Assembly: GCF_030271165.1 (NCBI RefSeq)
Contig: NZ_JASSZH010000019.1
Coordinates: forward strand, 1-42,207
Origin: Psychromicrobium xiongbiense
GTDB taxonomy: Bacteria; Actinomycetota; Actinomycetes; Actinomycetales; Micrococcaceae
Reading direction: 5' to 3'
Length of the DNA stretch: 42,207 nucleotides
The notes under the pieces were generated by a model. The model made no database searches. It was not told where the DNA came from and was given only the letters and a program-made list of their open reading frames with translations. Each line of letters starts with the position of its first letter. Position 1 is the stretch's first letter. The position numbers were made by a program, and so were the translations under genes. Positions 8,654-17,076 of this stretch are shown piece after piece.

Positions 8654-9357
8654 GGGCGGCCTGAATGCGCGCTGAAATGCCCGATGACGGCCACAGCGGT
8701 GACGATGACTCCCGGCACGATCAGCCCCGCGGCAAGTCCGCCGTGCAGGATCGCGGCACCGACGGTCGCACCGGCAAGGATCAGCACGACGGCGAGGACC
8801 CGGCGGACCCATCGCGTCCCCTTACCTCCGGCCAGTCGGGAATCGGCGGCGAGGCCGGTGAGCGTCGAGGTGACGACGACGGTGGTCACATCCGCCACGG
8901 CCAGTCGTCGTGCGGTGGCCGCCTGGATTCCCATCAGAAGGGCCAGGCCTGCGGTGACCGCATAGCCCCAGACCGTCGCCGAGACCGGGGGTTCGACGGC
9001 ACAGGCCAGCCCCAGCACCAGAATGCCGAGGCCGGTCACCAGAAACATGGTGGTGGTCCGGCCCGTCCAACCAGCGGGCGCGCGGTGCAGACGGCGGCCG
9101 GCCAGCGCGGCTCCGAGCATAAAAGCGAACAAGGCGATCAGCGGCCCGATGACCGGGAGGGCGTGCCCTCCGCCGCCAGGGGGCTGTCCGCCCACGAGTG
9201 CCATGCCGAGAATGACCACGTTGCCGGTCATATTGGCCGTGAAGACATAGTCCAGGCCCAGGTAACCGACCGCGTCCGCGATTCCGGTGGTGAAGGTCAG
9301 GGCGAGCAGAAGCACGAGATGGATACGAGCCTGCTGCTCTGCTGTGCGAAGGGGCAT
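8641..9357 (-). CDS. DUF1275 (YoaK-like) membrane protein
   Basis: A 238-aa membrane protein with about six helices. The N-terminal block TGIADAVGYLGLDYVFTANMTGNVVILGMALVGG is the hallmark of DUF1275/YoaK proteins (GxxDAxxYL followed by ANMTGN). No molecular function is established for the family; a transport role is only supposed. The ATG at 9357 has AAGGA nine bases upstream. It lies 77 bp from the start of the RNB gene and 46 bp downstream of the allantoate amidohydrolase gene on the same strand, so read-through from the ureide operon is possible. Confidence 0.88.
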   Translation of the reverse strand: MPLRTAEQQARIHLVLLLALTFTTGIADAVGYLGLDYVFTANMTGNVVILGMALVGGQPPGGGGHALPVIGPLIALFAFMLGAALAGRRLHRAPAGWTGRTTTMFLVTGLGILVLGLACAVEPPVSATVWGYAVTAGLALLMGIQAATARRLAVADVTTVVVTSTLTGLAADSRLAGGKGTRWVRRVLAVVLILAGATVGAAILHGGLAAGLIVPGVIVTAVAVIGHFSAHSGRPLGE

Positions 9358-9403
9358 CAGAAAGGTTCCTTCTTCGATGAGGGGAGTGATCTGGTGGGGG
9401 TGA

Positions 9404-10717
9404 TCAGGGGCGATGCTCGGCGGCCAGGTGAAGGACCGCCTCGGCGAGGGCGCGAATTCCGCGGGCTGTATCAGCTGAACTTACGGATTCGTCGGGATGG
9501 TGACTGACGCCGCCCGGATTTCGCAGGAAGAGCATCCCCACATCGGCGATGCTGCCGATCGCCATACCGTCATGTCCCGCCCTGCTGAACAAGGTCAGGG
9601 GATCCGCAGCCACAGAACGGTAGGCGCCGCCGATGCCCTCCCTGATGACGTCCTGCAGGAGTGGTGCGCATTGCACGGCCGCGGCCCGGTGCGTCTCGGT
9701 CCACCGCCAGCGCAGCCCTCGGCGCCGCATGATCAGGTCGAGATCGCTGGAGATGGTGTCCCAGACACTGTCCCGGGTGTCATCGAATTCGCCGCGCAGG
9801 TCCAGAGAGAAGCGCGTTTCACCGGGGATCACATTCACACCCCCCGGGAACGCCTCGAACTGGCCGACGGTGCCGACGATGTGGTGCTCATTGCGGCATA
9901 CCCGCTCGACCGTCAGAGCGGCTTCGCTGGCACCGAGCAGCGCATCCCGGCGCATGTCATACGGTGTCCCTCCAGCATGCCGGGCTTCGCCCTCCACCAC
10001 GATCTGGAAGCGGCGGGCGCTGGCGATGGAGGAGACCACGGCCAGCGGCTCGCCGAGCCGGTCGAGTTCGGGTCCCTGTTCAATATGTGCCTCGAGGTAG
10101 CCGATGAGCTCCTCCGGCCGACGGGCTGCCTCACCGATGCGGGCAGGGTCGAGGCCGAATTCAAGGAAGGCCTGTCGAAGCGTGGTGCCGTCGGCATCGG
10201 TGAGCGCCCACCACTCGTTCTGCCAGGTGCCTGCCACAGCGGAGGATCCAAGCAGCGCCTTGCCGAATCGGGTGCCCTCCTCGTCGGAGAAGGCGGCGAC
10301 TTCCACGGCGAAGGGAAGCGGTTCCACCGCCCCGTTTGGTCCGGGAGTGGACAGCAGACGGACCACTTCGAGGGCCATCAGCACGCCGGCGATGCCGTCA
10401 TAGCGGCCGGCATCGGGCACCGTGTCCAGATGGGAGCCCAGCATCAGGGCTGGCGCATCCAGGAGCGGAATACCGTTCGCTCCGCGGGCTTCGAGCCGGC
10501 CGATCTGGTTTCCCGCAGCATCCTGGCGAGGAGACAGCCCCACCTCACGCATCCACTGGGCTGCGAGACGATTGACCCGTGCATGCTCGGGCGAGAGGTA
10601 GACCCGCTCGATCTGGCCCGGTACCGCCGAGACCCGAGCCAGTTCGTCACAACGGCGCATCACGCGATCAGCAGCCTGGGCGATTTGTTCAGGATGGGCA
10701 AGGAGCCTCTGTCTCAC
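9404..10717 (-). CDS. allC: Allantoate amidohydrolase / N-carbamoyl-L-amino-acid hydrolase (M20 family)
   Basis: A binuclear metal amidohydrolase that would split allantoate to ureidoglycine, CO2 and ammonia. Ligand motifs are in order: GSHLDT (His96), RYDG (Asp107), SDEEGTRF (Glu146/147), HIEQGP (His211), RHAGGTP, and SHHPDE (His406/407). 437 aa, normal for the AllC/HyuC group. The GTG start lies in a GTGA overlap with the stop of the aminotransferase gene, so the two are translationally coupled. The family also contains N-carbamoyl amino acid hydrolases and beta-ureidopropionases, but linkage to allantoinase and a PucG-type aminotransferase supports allantoate. Last gene of the five-gene operon. 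Confidence 0.88.
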   Translation of the reverse strand: MRQRLLAHPEQIAQAADRVMRRCDELARVSAVPGQIERVYLSPEHARVNRLAAQWMREVGLSPRQDAAGNQIGRLEARGANGIPLLDAPALMLGSHLDTVPDAGRYDGIAGVLMALEVVRLLSTPGPNGAVEPLPFAVEVAAFSDEEGTRFGKALLGSSAVAGTWQNEWWALTDADGTTLRQAFLEFGLDPARIGEAARRPEELIGYLEAHIEQGPELDRLGEPLAVVSSIASARRFQIVVEGEARHAGGTPYDMRRDALLGASEAALTVERVCRNEHHIVGTVGQFEAFPGGVNVIPGETRFSLDLRGEFDDTRDSVWDTISSDLDLIMRRRGLRWRWTETHRAAAVQCAPLLQDVIREGIGGAYRSVAADPLTLFSRAGHDGMAIGSIADVGMLFLRNPGGVSHHPDESVSSADTARGIRALAEAVLHLAAEHRP

Positions 10718-12000
10718 CGCGCGGCCACCTCGGCATCAGGAGTCCGGGCATCGGCAGTATCGGCAGTCCTGCTGGCAAAAATCGCAGTCGCGGCCTCCAC
10801 CCCGCCGCCTGCTGGAACCGGTACCCCGAACTGTCGCAGTACCGACTCCAGAGCCGCGAGGGTGGTCAGCACGGCATCGGGCCGGGCGTTGTACCCCATG
10901 GTGCCGATCCGCCAGACGCGACCGTGCAGCGGGCCGAAGGAGGTCCCGATCTCGATGCTGAAGTCACTGAGCAAGGCCCCACGGGCTTCGTCCCCCGGAA
11001 CGCCCTCCGGGATCTCCACCGCGACGACGTTGTTCATCTTGTGCGCGAGGTCGCCGAAGGTGCTCAGCCCCAGGCCCTGCACGCCGGCGAGCATCGCCTC
11101 GCCGGAGATCCGGTGGCGTTCGATGACGTTCTCCCGCCCCTCGAGCAGCAGCACCCGGGCGCATTCACGCGCCGCGTAGAGCATGGAGGTGGCTTCGGTG
11201 TGGTGGTTGAGCCGTCGCGGGCCCCAGTAGTCGAGGATCATCCCGAGGTCGAAGTAGTTGGAGCGGATGAATTCTTCGTTCTCCACATCCCCCTCTTCCC
11301 TGATTCCGGCCTCGATCCGCCCGCGTGAGCGAATGACCGATACCGCACGCTCGGAGAGGCTGATCGGCGAGGATCCGGAAGGCCCGCTGAGGCACTTCTG
11401 CAGTCCCGCGGTTGCCGCATCGACTCCCCAGGCATCCATCTCGAAAGGATTGCCGCCCAGAGAAGCGGTGACGTCGGTGTAGAACAGCACGCCGTGTCTG
11501 GCACACAGGGCGCCGATGTCCTCCAGCGGCTGGTTCATCGTGGTGGAGGTATCGCCCTGGACCAGCGCCAGCAGGGTGGGTTTCACCCGGATGATCGCCT
11601 CCTCGATGGCCGAGGGCGCAAAGACCTGCCCCCAGGTGGTCTCAATGGTGTGGACCTCGGCGAGGGCGCGCTCTGCGATCTCCGCAAGAAGATGCCCGAA
11701 GCGGCCGAAAATCGGTACCAGGACGCGGTCTCCGGGCGTGATCAGCGAGATGAGTGCGGCTTCAATGCCTGCGCGCGAGGTGCCATCGATCAGCAGAGTC
11801 GCCTCGTTCCCGGTGGAGAAGACTCCCCGGTACAGCTCCTGGGTCTCGACCATGGTGCTCGTCATGAAGGGGTCATACTGTCCGACGAGCGGTGCCGACA
11901 TCGCCGTGAGCACGCTCGGGTAGGCAGAGACCGGCCCCGGCCCCATGAGCAGGCGCGCGGGCGGATTGATGGGGCCGGGAATGGCGGAATTGCTGGTCAC
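10714..12000 (-). CDS. pucG: PucG-like (S)-ureidoglycine-glyoxylate aminotransferase (class V)
   Basis: A pyridoxal-phosphate enzyme of aminotransferase class V. In the PucG branch, ureidoglycine and glyoxylate give oxalurate and glycine. The N-terminal LLMGPGPVSAYPSVL is the alanine-glyoxylate aminotransferase family signature, TDVTASLGG holds the cofactor-binding Asp, and GLQKCLSGPSG holds the Schiff-base lysine. 428 aa, slightly longer than usual because of an Ala/Thr-rich C-terminal tail. The GTG start overlaps the previous stop (GTGA) and follows AAGGAG. Simple alanine- or serine-glyoxylate aminotransferases look alike; the position between allantoinase and AllC genes decides for PucG. 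Confidence 0.82.
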   Translation of the reverse strand: MTSNSAIPGPINPPARLLMGPGPVSAYPSVLTAMSAPLVGQYDPFMTSTMVETQELYRGVFSTGNEATLLIDGTSRAGIEAALISLITPGDRVLVPIFGRFGHLLAEIAERALAEVHTIETTWGQVFAPSAIEEAIIRVKPTLLALVQGDTSTTMNQPLEDIGALCARHGVLFYTDVTASLGGNPFEMDAWGVDAATAGLQKCLSGPSGSSPISLSERAVSVIRSRGRIEAGIREEGDVENEEFIRSNYFDLGMILDYWGPRRLNHHTEATSMLYAARECARVLLLEGRENVIERHRISGEAMLAGVQGLGLSTFGDLAHKMNNVVAVEIPEGVPGDEARGALLSDFSIEIGTSFGPLHGRVWRIGTMGYNARPDAVLTTLAALESVLRQFGVPVPAGGGVEAATAIFASRTADTADARTPDAEVAAR

Positions 12001-13625
12001 TGGGGCTCCTTCAGAGGATGGACATGATCTGCCAGGCGACGTGCCAGGCGCACAAGAGCGACATCGGTTCCGGCGCGTGAGATCAGGCTCACACCGACGG
12101 GTGCCGGACCCAGTGCTGAGGGCACCCGCAGCAGGGGTGCGGAGAGACTCGGGAGGCCGGCGATGGCGGCCGGCGTCGTCATCGCCAAGGTGGCGACCCG
12201 AACCGCGTTGACCCGCTCGCTGGCTGCTGTGCGCAACGGTGCCGGGCCGGGCACCGTCGGCAGAATCAGCACAGTATCCCGGGTCAGATCCGTCATCCGA
12301 CGGCGCAGCTGAACCAGTGCCGCACGCGCAGCGCTCTCCTGCTCCGCCGTGATCTCAGCGGCGAGGCGGAATCGTTCGGCGACGGCCGCTCCGACGGCTC
12401 CGGGATGGCTGGTCACCCAGTCGCCGTTGTTGCGCCAGGCCTCCGCGGCCTGCACCACGCGGAACGGTGCGTAGAACTCGTCCAGATCGCCGACTGAGAC
12501 CTCTTCCACGGCAGGCGCATCCGACCCTTCCGCCAGCGAGGCCAGTAGCTCGCTGAAGGCTGCGCTGGTGTCCGGCTCGGCGGCATCGAGCGCTTCCCGC
12601 ATGACGGCGAAACGCCAGGGCAAATCGATCGTCGACTCGCCGAAGACGTTCTCGGTGGAGTCGGAACCGTCATAGCTCAGACACCAGTCGACGACCCTCT
12701 GGAGCGTCTGACCATCACGAGTCAGCCAGCCGATGGTGTCGAAGGACTGAGCCAGCGGCAGCAGGCCCTGGCGTGGTACCAGCCCGTGCGTCGTCCGCAG
12801 ACCCCACAGCCCCTGGTAAGAGGCGGGCACCCGAATGGACCCGGCGGTGTCGGTGGCCAGAGCAACCTCTGCCTGCCCCGTCGCCACTGCGGAGGCCGGG
12901 CCGCTGGAGGACCCGCCGGGCAGTGCGCCGGGCAGCGCGCCGTTGGGTGGCGTGCCATAGTGTGGGTTGTCCCCGGCAATGCTGTAGGCGAACTCATCGG
13001 TGCGGGCGATGCCCCGCAAGGACGCACCACCATGGAGAAGATCGCTCACCGCCGGGGCAGTGGTCGGCTCCGGCCGGGCATCATCGAGGAAGGTCGGATT
13101 CCCGGCCCCGATCCGGTACCCCTTGATCGCAAAGAGGTCTTTCACCGCCACGGTCAGGCCAACGAGCGGCCCCTCCCAGGCACCCTGAAACAGCGGGTCG
13201 CCCACCGTGCGCCAGACCGATCGGTCCAGGGCCTGCGCACGGGCCGTGACGTGTGCGGCGGTGATCAGCCAGCGCCCCCCGATGCGCTGCCACAGCTGCG
13301 TCTGCAGCCCGGATCCGCCCTGGCGGTAGTGCGAGACGGAGATCAGCAACGCGCAGTCTTCAGCGAGTGGCCGGTATTCGAGGCGTTCGATGACGCGCGG
13401 CGGTACCCCCCCGCGCACGCCGCGGAAGGCGCTGATCGCCTCGTGGCTGACGAGGAGGCCCGCGGCATCGCCCCGCATGGTCTGGGGGCCCGGGGCGAAG
13501 GCGGCATCGAGCGCTTCCAGATCATTGGCCATGAGAGCCTGCTCATAGGACTCGAAGGCCTCCCGCAGATCGCCCGGAATGAGCTGTTCAGCCCCGATCT
13601 TGTCCGTCATGGTCTGTTCAGACAT
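11997..13625 (-). CDS. AtzH-like (DUF3225) domain fused to amidase-signature hydrolase; HpxZ-HpxY-like
   Basis: A 542-aa two-domain protein. Residues about 18-130 are an AtzH/DUF3225 fold: FESYEQALMANDLEALDAAF, a TMRGDAAG segment, AISAFRGVRGG, and the closing LQTQLWQRIGGRWLITAAHVT. The rest is an amidase-signature domain with AVKDLF (catalytic Lys), GGSSSGPAS (cis-Ser) and DTAGSIRVPAS (nucleophile Ser). In Klebsiella hpxWXYZ, AtzH-type HpxZ and AtzE-type HpxY are separate products acting late in allantoin breakdown, so this fusion is a candidate for oxalurate hydrolysis. The amidase half also resembles indole-acetamide hydrolases, so the substrate is inferred. Start ATG 13625 has an ideal AGGAGG seven bases upstream, lying inside the end of the preceding gene. 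Confidence 0.85.
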   Translation of the reverse strand: MSEQTMTDKIGAEQLIPGDLREAFESYEQALMANDLEALDAAFAPGPQTMRGDAAGLLVSHEAISAFRGVRGGVPPRVIERLEYRPLAEDCALLISVSHYRQGGSGLQTQLWQRIGGRWLITAAHVTARAQALDRSVWRTVGDPLFQGAWEGPLVGLTVAVKDLFAIKGYRIGAGNPTFLDDARPEPTTAPAVSDLLHGGASLRGIARTDEFAYSIAGDNPHYGTPPNGALPGALPGGSSSGPASAVATGQAEVALATDTAGSIRVPASYQGLWGLRTTHGLVPRQGLLPLAQSFDTIGWLTRDGQTLQRVVDWCLSYDGSDSTENVFGESTIDLPWRFAVMREALDAAEPDTSAAFSELLASLAEGSDAPAVEEVSVGDLDEFYAPFRVVQAAEAWRNNGDWVTSHPGAVGAAVAERFRLAAEITAEQESAARAALVQLRRRMTDLTRDTVLILPTVPGPAPLRTAASERVNAVRVATLAMTTPAAIAGLPSLSAPLLRVPSALGPAPVGVSLISRAGTDVALVRLARRLADHVHPLKEPQ

Positions 13626-14709
13626 GGTGCACCTCCTGGAAGTCGCTGATCCGGATGCGCGCGTGTACACCGCACACCAGATCTACCACCTGCGAGATAT
13701 TGAAGTCAGTTGCGGCCGAAAGATACGCGTAGGCGAGGTGCTCGTCCATGCCCCAGCGGGCCTGAAGGAGCGACAGGGCGGAACGCACGCAGTTGCGCAT
13801 CGCCTCGGTCAGATCCTCGGACAGTCCGGTGGGAGCCAGGAAGTTTGCGGTTTCCACCAGCGGCCCACCGAGCTGGCCGAAGGCCGCCATGGCCTGATCC
13901 TGGGGTATCACCTCGAAGCGGAGGGTGGCCCGCAGCGAGGCTTCCAGCGCTGTGAGCGCCACCTCGCCGTCGCCCTGGGCGAAGTGTGGATCTCCGACGT
14001 AGGCGAGTGCGCCCTCGACCTGGACCGGCAGGTACAGGATGCTGCCTTCGGTGAGGAGGTTGATGTCGATGTTCCCGCCGTAGGAGCCCGGTGGCACCGA
14101 GTGCGGGCGCACCGAGGACGCTGTTGCCACGCCCATCGTGCCAAGAAACGGGGCCAGCGGGAAGGAGACGGTGGGCACAGCGCCCTCCACTACGGGAAGG
14201 AACCCGTGAAGGGCACCGTTCTTTTCGCGCGCTGAGGCGAAGACGCTGACCGTGTGCTCGCCGCGGGGAAGCTCACCGGGCAGCGCCCCACGGCCATGGC
14301 GATTGGAGATGATGCCGTAGGGAACTCGCGGAAGCAGGGATACGACCGTGATTTTCAGCAGATCGCCCGGACGGGCCCCGAGGATCTCGATAGGACGGTT
14401 GACCAGGTGCGGTCCATCCTGAAGCGGGTCACGATGCAGAGAGGAGGCGACGGCGATCGCATCATGGAGAACCTCGGCTCGCGATACGCCGTGTTCACCG
14501 AAGAACTCGATCGGATCCTGGCCCTGATCTTCCAGAACTCCTTCGTGGCTGATCGTGTCAATAGTCACCGTCTGGCCAGGCTCAATGGTCAGTGCTGGCG
14601 CATCGCTCGCACAGGGCAGCCGACCCCAGAGTACGGTGTCGGGGCGGGCCTCAAGATAATGCTCGCCGTCGATCCGGCCCATACGTGGCTGCAGGATAGG
14701 CATCGTCAT
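13618..14709 (-). CDS. Acetamidase/formamidase family protein (FmdA/AmdA)
   Basis: A 363-aa member of the FmdA_AmdA family, which hydrolyses short aliphatic amides to acid plus ammonia. Supporting blocks are a TVTIDTISHEG segment near residue 50, NRPIEILGARPGDLLKI near 105, the PPGSYGGNIDINLLTEGSILYLPV core near 210, AYVGDPHFAQGDGEV, and a C-terminal YLSAATDFNISQVVD. It sits between allantoinase (ATGA overlap) and the AtzH-amidase (8-bp overlap), so it belongs to the ureide operon. The likely role is to deaminate a small amide made by the pathway; oxamate is an attractive but untested substrate. Start ATG 14709 has AAAGGA eight bases upstream. Confidence 0.85.
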   Translation of the reverse strand: MTMPILQPRMGRIDGEHYLEARPDTVLWGRLPCASDAPALTIEPGQTVTIDTISHEGVLEDQGQDPIEFFGEHGVSRAEVLHDAIAVASSLHRDPLQDGPHLVNRPIEILGARPGDLLKITVVSLLPRVPYGIISNRHGRGALPGELPRGEHTVSVFASAREKNGALHGFLPVVEGAVPTVSFPLAPFLGTMGVATASSVRPHSVPPGSYGGNIDINLLTEGSILYLPVQVEGALAYVGDPHFAQGDGEVALTALEASLRATLRFEVIPQDQAMAAFGQLGGPLVETANFLAPTGLSEDLTEAMRNCVRSALSLLQARWGMDEHLAYAYLSAATDFNISQVVDLVCGVHARIRISDFQEVHHV

Positions 14710-16103
14710 GATGTGGTCCTTTCGCTGGCCTTCATGAAGGGATCATCAGCGGAGCTGACCCGTCGTCCGCCCAGAATCTCCCGACCGGTTCCCGCCATGA
14801 CCTCGGTCCCGTGCCGGTAGATGCGCTGTCCGGCCAGGTAGGTCTCGGTCACCAGTCCATGGAGGACCTGACCGTTCCAGGGGGAGACCGGATGGCGATA
14901 GTGGAGCCGCTCAGCGTTCACCGCGAAGGGTAGCTCGGGCCGGAAGACGGCAAGATGAGCGGGATCTCCGATCCGGATGGTCCCGGCATGCTGCAGGCCG
15001 GCGATCCTCGCCGGGCCGACGGACATGAGATGGACCACCGACTCCAGAGGGATATTGCGCTTGCGGGCCTCGGTCCACACCGTGGAAAGCCCTGTTTCCA
15101 GCCCTGAAATGCCACCCCAGGCCAGGCCGAAGTCTCCGTCGCCTCGGGCTTTCAGTTCTGGGGTGGAGGGGGAGTGATCGCTGACGATAGCGTCGATCGT
15201 CCCGTCGACGATGCCTTCCCACAGCAGGTCCTGGTTGGCACCGGAGCGGATCGGCGGGCAGCACTTGAACTGCGCCGCGCCATCGGGAACCTCTTCACCA
15301 CGCAACGTCAGATAGTGCGGACAGGTCTCCACGGTCAGTCGCACACCAGCGGCTTTGGCCTGGCGGATCAGGTCCAGAGCGGATCCGTCGGAGAGGTGCA
15401 CGATGTGGGCGCGCGCTCCGGTGCGGGCGGCGGTGGCGATGACCAGCTCGATGGCGGCGCGCTCAGCGGCGGGGGGACGGGAGCGTTCAAAGACGTCGTA
15501 GTGCTGGCCCAGCGGCCCATCCTCGGGCAGATGCTGCGGATGTTCGGCGTGCACCAGCAGCAGGCCATCGAAGACGGCCAGTTCTGCCATGACCCGTTCA
15601 AGTTGCACTGCATCGAGATGGCCGAACTCATCGATTCCGGAGGGGGCCAGGAAGCATTTCACGCCGGCCACCCCCTGATCGTGGAGGGGAGCGAGCGATC
15701 GCAGATTGCCCGGCACCGCCCCGCCCCAGTAACCGACATCAACGCTGATCCGCCCGGCTGCTGCGCGGCGCTTGGCCTGGAGAGCCTCGGGCGTGGTGGT
15801 CACCGGCAGGCTGTTCAGCGGCATGTCCACCACGGTGGTCACACCACCGGCAGCCGCCGCAGCGGTCCCCGTCCCGAACCCCTCCCACTCCTCGCGCCCC
15901 GGGTCATCCAAGTGCACATGAGAGTCCACCAGGCCGGGAAGAAGGACCGCCTCGTCATCGAGCACCAGCTCTGCCTGCCGGTCAAAGCCATCGATGTCGG
16001 TGACGATTCCCCGCGAGATGCGTATGGTCGCGGGCACAAAGGTGCCCCCGATCAGGACGCGGCGCGCGGCGATCGCCTCTGGTGCGTAGTCGTGTAAACC
16101 CAT
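14706..16103 (-). CDS. allB: Allantoinase
   Basis: A cyclic amidohydrolase that opens allantoin to allantoate. Metal-site motifs are DSHVHLDDPGREEWEGFGTGT (His62 and His64 counted from ATG 16103), GVAGVKCFL (the Lys149 that is carboxylated in the family), VHAEHPQHL, AHIVHLSDGS and AIVSDHSPS. The EEWEGF sequence after the first histidines distinguishes allantoinases from hydantoinases and dihydroorotases. 465 aa. First gene of the operon. A GTG (16106) directly precedes the ATG; neither has a Shine-Dalgarno sequence, and the -10-like TACACT lies only 10 bp upstream, so translation is probably leaderless or nearly so. Confidence 0.92.
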   Translation of the reverse strand: MGLHDYAPEAIAARRVLIGGTFVPATIRISRGIVTDIDGFDRQAELVLDDEAVLLPGLVDSHVHLDDPGREEWEGFGTGTAAAAAGGVTTVVDMPLNSLPVTTTPEALQAKRRAAAGRISVDVGYWGGAVPGNLRSLAPLHDQGVAGVKCFLAPSGIDEFGHLDAVQLERVMAELAVFDGLLLVHAEHPQHLPEDGPLGQHYDVFERSRPPAAERAAIELVIATAARTGARAHIVHLSDGSALDLIRQAKAAGVRLTVETCPHYLTLRGEEVPDGAAQFKCCPPIRSGANQDLLWEGIVDGTIDAIVSDHSPSTPELKARGDGDFGLAWGGISGLETGLSTVWTEARKRNIPLESVVHLMSVGPARIAGLQHAGTIRIGDPAHLAVFRPELPFAVNAERLHYRHPVSPWNGQVLHGLVTETYLAGQRIYRHGTEVMAGTGREILGGRRVSSADDPFMKASERTTS

Positions 16104-16113
16104 CACTTAACAG

Positions 16114-16119
16114 AGTGTA
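16114..16119 (-). promoter_or_regulatory. -10 element of the allB operon
   Basis: On the minus strand TACACT ends 10 bp before the allB ATG, so transcription would begin 2-4 bases from the start codon. No convincing -35 hexamer is seen at the usual distance, which suggests dependence on an activator. The absence of a ribosome site before allB agrees with a leaderless message. Confidence 0.4.
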
Positions 16120-16175
16120 GGAGCGATTGATTTCCCGGATGTTTCGTCGTCGTGATGTTGCATAGCGGAAGCGCC

Positions 16176-16202
16176 TGAGTGAGCATCGTTGGATGCTGCT
16201 CA
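16176..16202. promoter_or_regulatory. Imperfect dyad between regulator and allB operon
   Basis: A 27-bp imperfect dyad whose best part is AGCATCGTTGGATGCT (6-bp arms, 4-base loop, 16182-16197). It overlaps the stop codon of the XRE-cupin gene. It could be the end-of-gene hairpin of the regulator or an operator upstream of allB. Confidence 0.35.
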
Positions 16203-16826
16203 GTGCGTCGGGATGGCTCCGGCATTGCGCAGGGTCAGCCAGAGCGCCACGGCGGGGGTGTCCGGTGAGCTGTTCACCACCCGATGAGGCCGGGTGGCCC
16301 AGAACGAGAGCGATTCGCCGGAACCGAGTTCCACGCTGCCCTCGCCGAATTCAAAGGTCAGGCTGCCCTCCAGCACACGCCCAGCCTCGTACCCTTCGTG
16401 CACCAGCATGGCCCCATCGATACTCGAGGAGGCCAGGGGAGGGTACGTGGTCTCATAAAGGTCGATGCCGTCCAGCTGGACCGGGGTGAGGCGGCGGTAG
16501 ACGACGCCCTGGCCGAGCGTGGTGATGGAGTCGGCGTTGCGAGTGGCGACCAGGACGCCGGGAAATGGCTCCGCCACTGCCTCCGGGGCAAGATTGACCG
16601 GCCTGAGAACCTCGTGGTCGTCAAAGATGGCGGACACGGGCACCTGAAGCACGGTCACGATCTCGATCAGGCGGTTGACGGAAGGCTGCATCACGCCGGT
16701 TTCAATCTGGGACAGGGCGCTGGGGGAGATGCCGATCGCCTCTGCCACTGAACGGAGCGAGCGACCCGAGCCGGTGCGAAGATGCCGCAGTCTGGCACCG
16801 ATCGTCGGACTGGCTTGCTCCGTCAT
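16200..16826 (-). CDS. XRE-family transcriptional regulator with cupin sensor domain
   Basis: A 208-aa regulator: helix-turn-helix of the XRE type at about residues 11-65 (LRHLRTGSGRSLRSVAEAIG, then ISPSALSQIETGVMQPSV) followed by a C-terminal cupin (about 120-205; HEGYEAGRVLEGSLTFEFG and FWATRPHRVVN). Proteins of this build usually sense a small metabolite in the cupin and control adjacent catabolic and transport genes. It stands between the allB operon and the divergent permease, so it is the obvious local regulator; whether it represses or activates is unknown. The ATG follows AAAGGGCAGA. Confidence 0.9.
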   Translation of the reverse strand: MTEQASPTIGARLRHLRTGSGRSLRSVAEAIGISPSALSQIETGVMQPSVNRLIEIVTVLQVPVSAIFDDHEVLRPVNLAPEAVAEPFPGVLVATRNADSITTLGQGVVYRRLTPVQLDGIDLYETTYPPLASSSIDGAMLVHEGYEAGRVLEGSLTFEFGEGSVELGSGESLSFWATRPHRVVNSSPDTPAVALWLTLRNAGAIPTH

Positions 16827-16960
16827 TCTGCCCTTTCCCTGATAGGTGTGGCTCAGTCAGTGACCCTAACACACGCCTAAGGAACGGGCCTTCGGGCCGA
16901 ATTTTCCGCGCGAATCTGATTTTCACGCCGATGTAACGTATCCGAAACCGGCCGCCGATT

Positions 16961-16978
16961 GTAAAGCTATAGCTTTAC
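16961..16978. promoter_or_regulatory. Perfect 18-bp palindrome, probable operator
   Basis: GTAAAGCTATAGCTTTAC is a perfect 18-bp palindrome in the 250-bp region between the divergent regulator and permease genes, 99 bp before the permease ATG. Its AT richness stands out from its surroundings, and TATAGC inside it could serve as a -10 element. It is the best candidate binding site for the XRE-cupin protein. The rest of the intergenic region holds no gene. Confidence 0.65.
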
Positions 16979-17076
16979 GTCTACCCACTCCAGAGATCCG
17001 TTTCGGGCAGTTCCCCCGCTGTCGGCTCCACAGCAACGATCCCTGGATCTCAGGGCAGATCAGGAAGGTTTTCCTC

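Noticed and set aside
9497..11179. 560-codon open frame antisense to allC and pucG
   Set aside because: It spans two real genes with catalytic motifs on the other strand and shows no recognisable domain or ribosome site.
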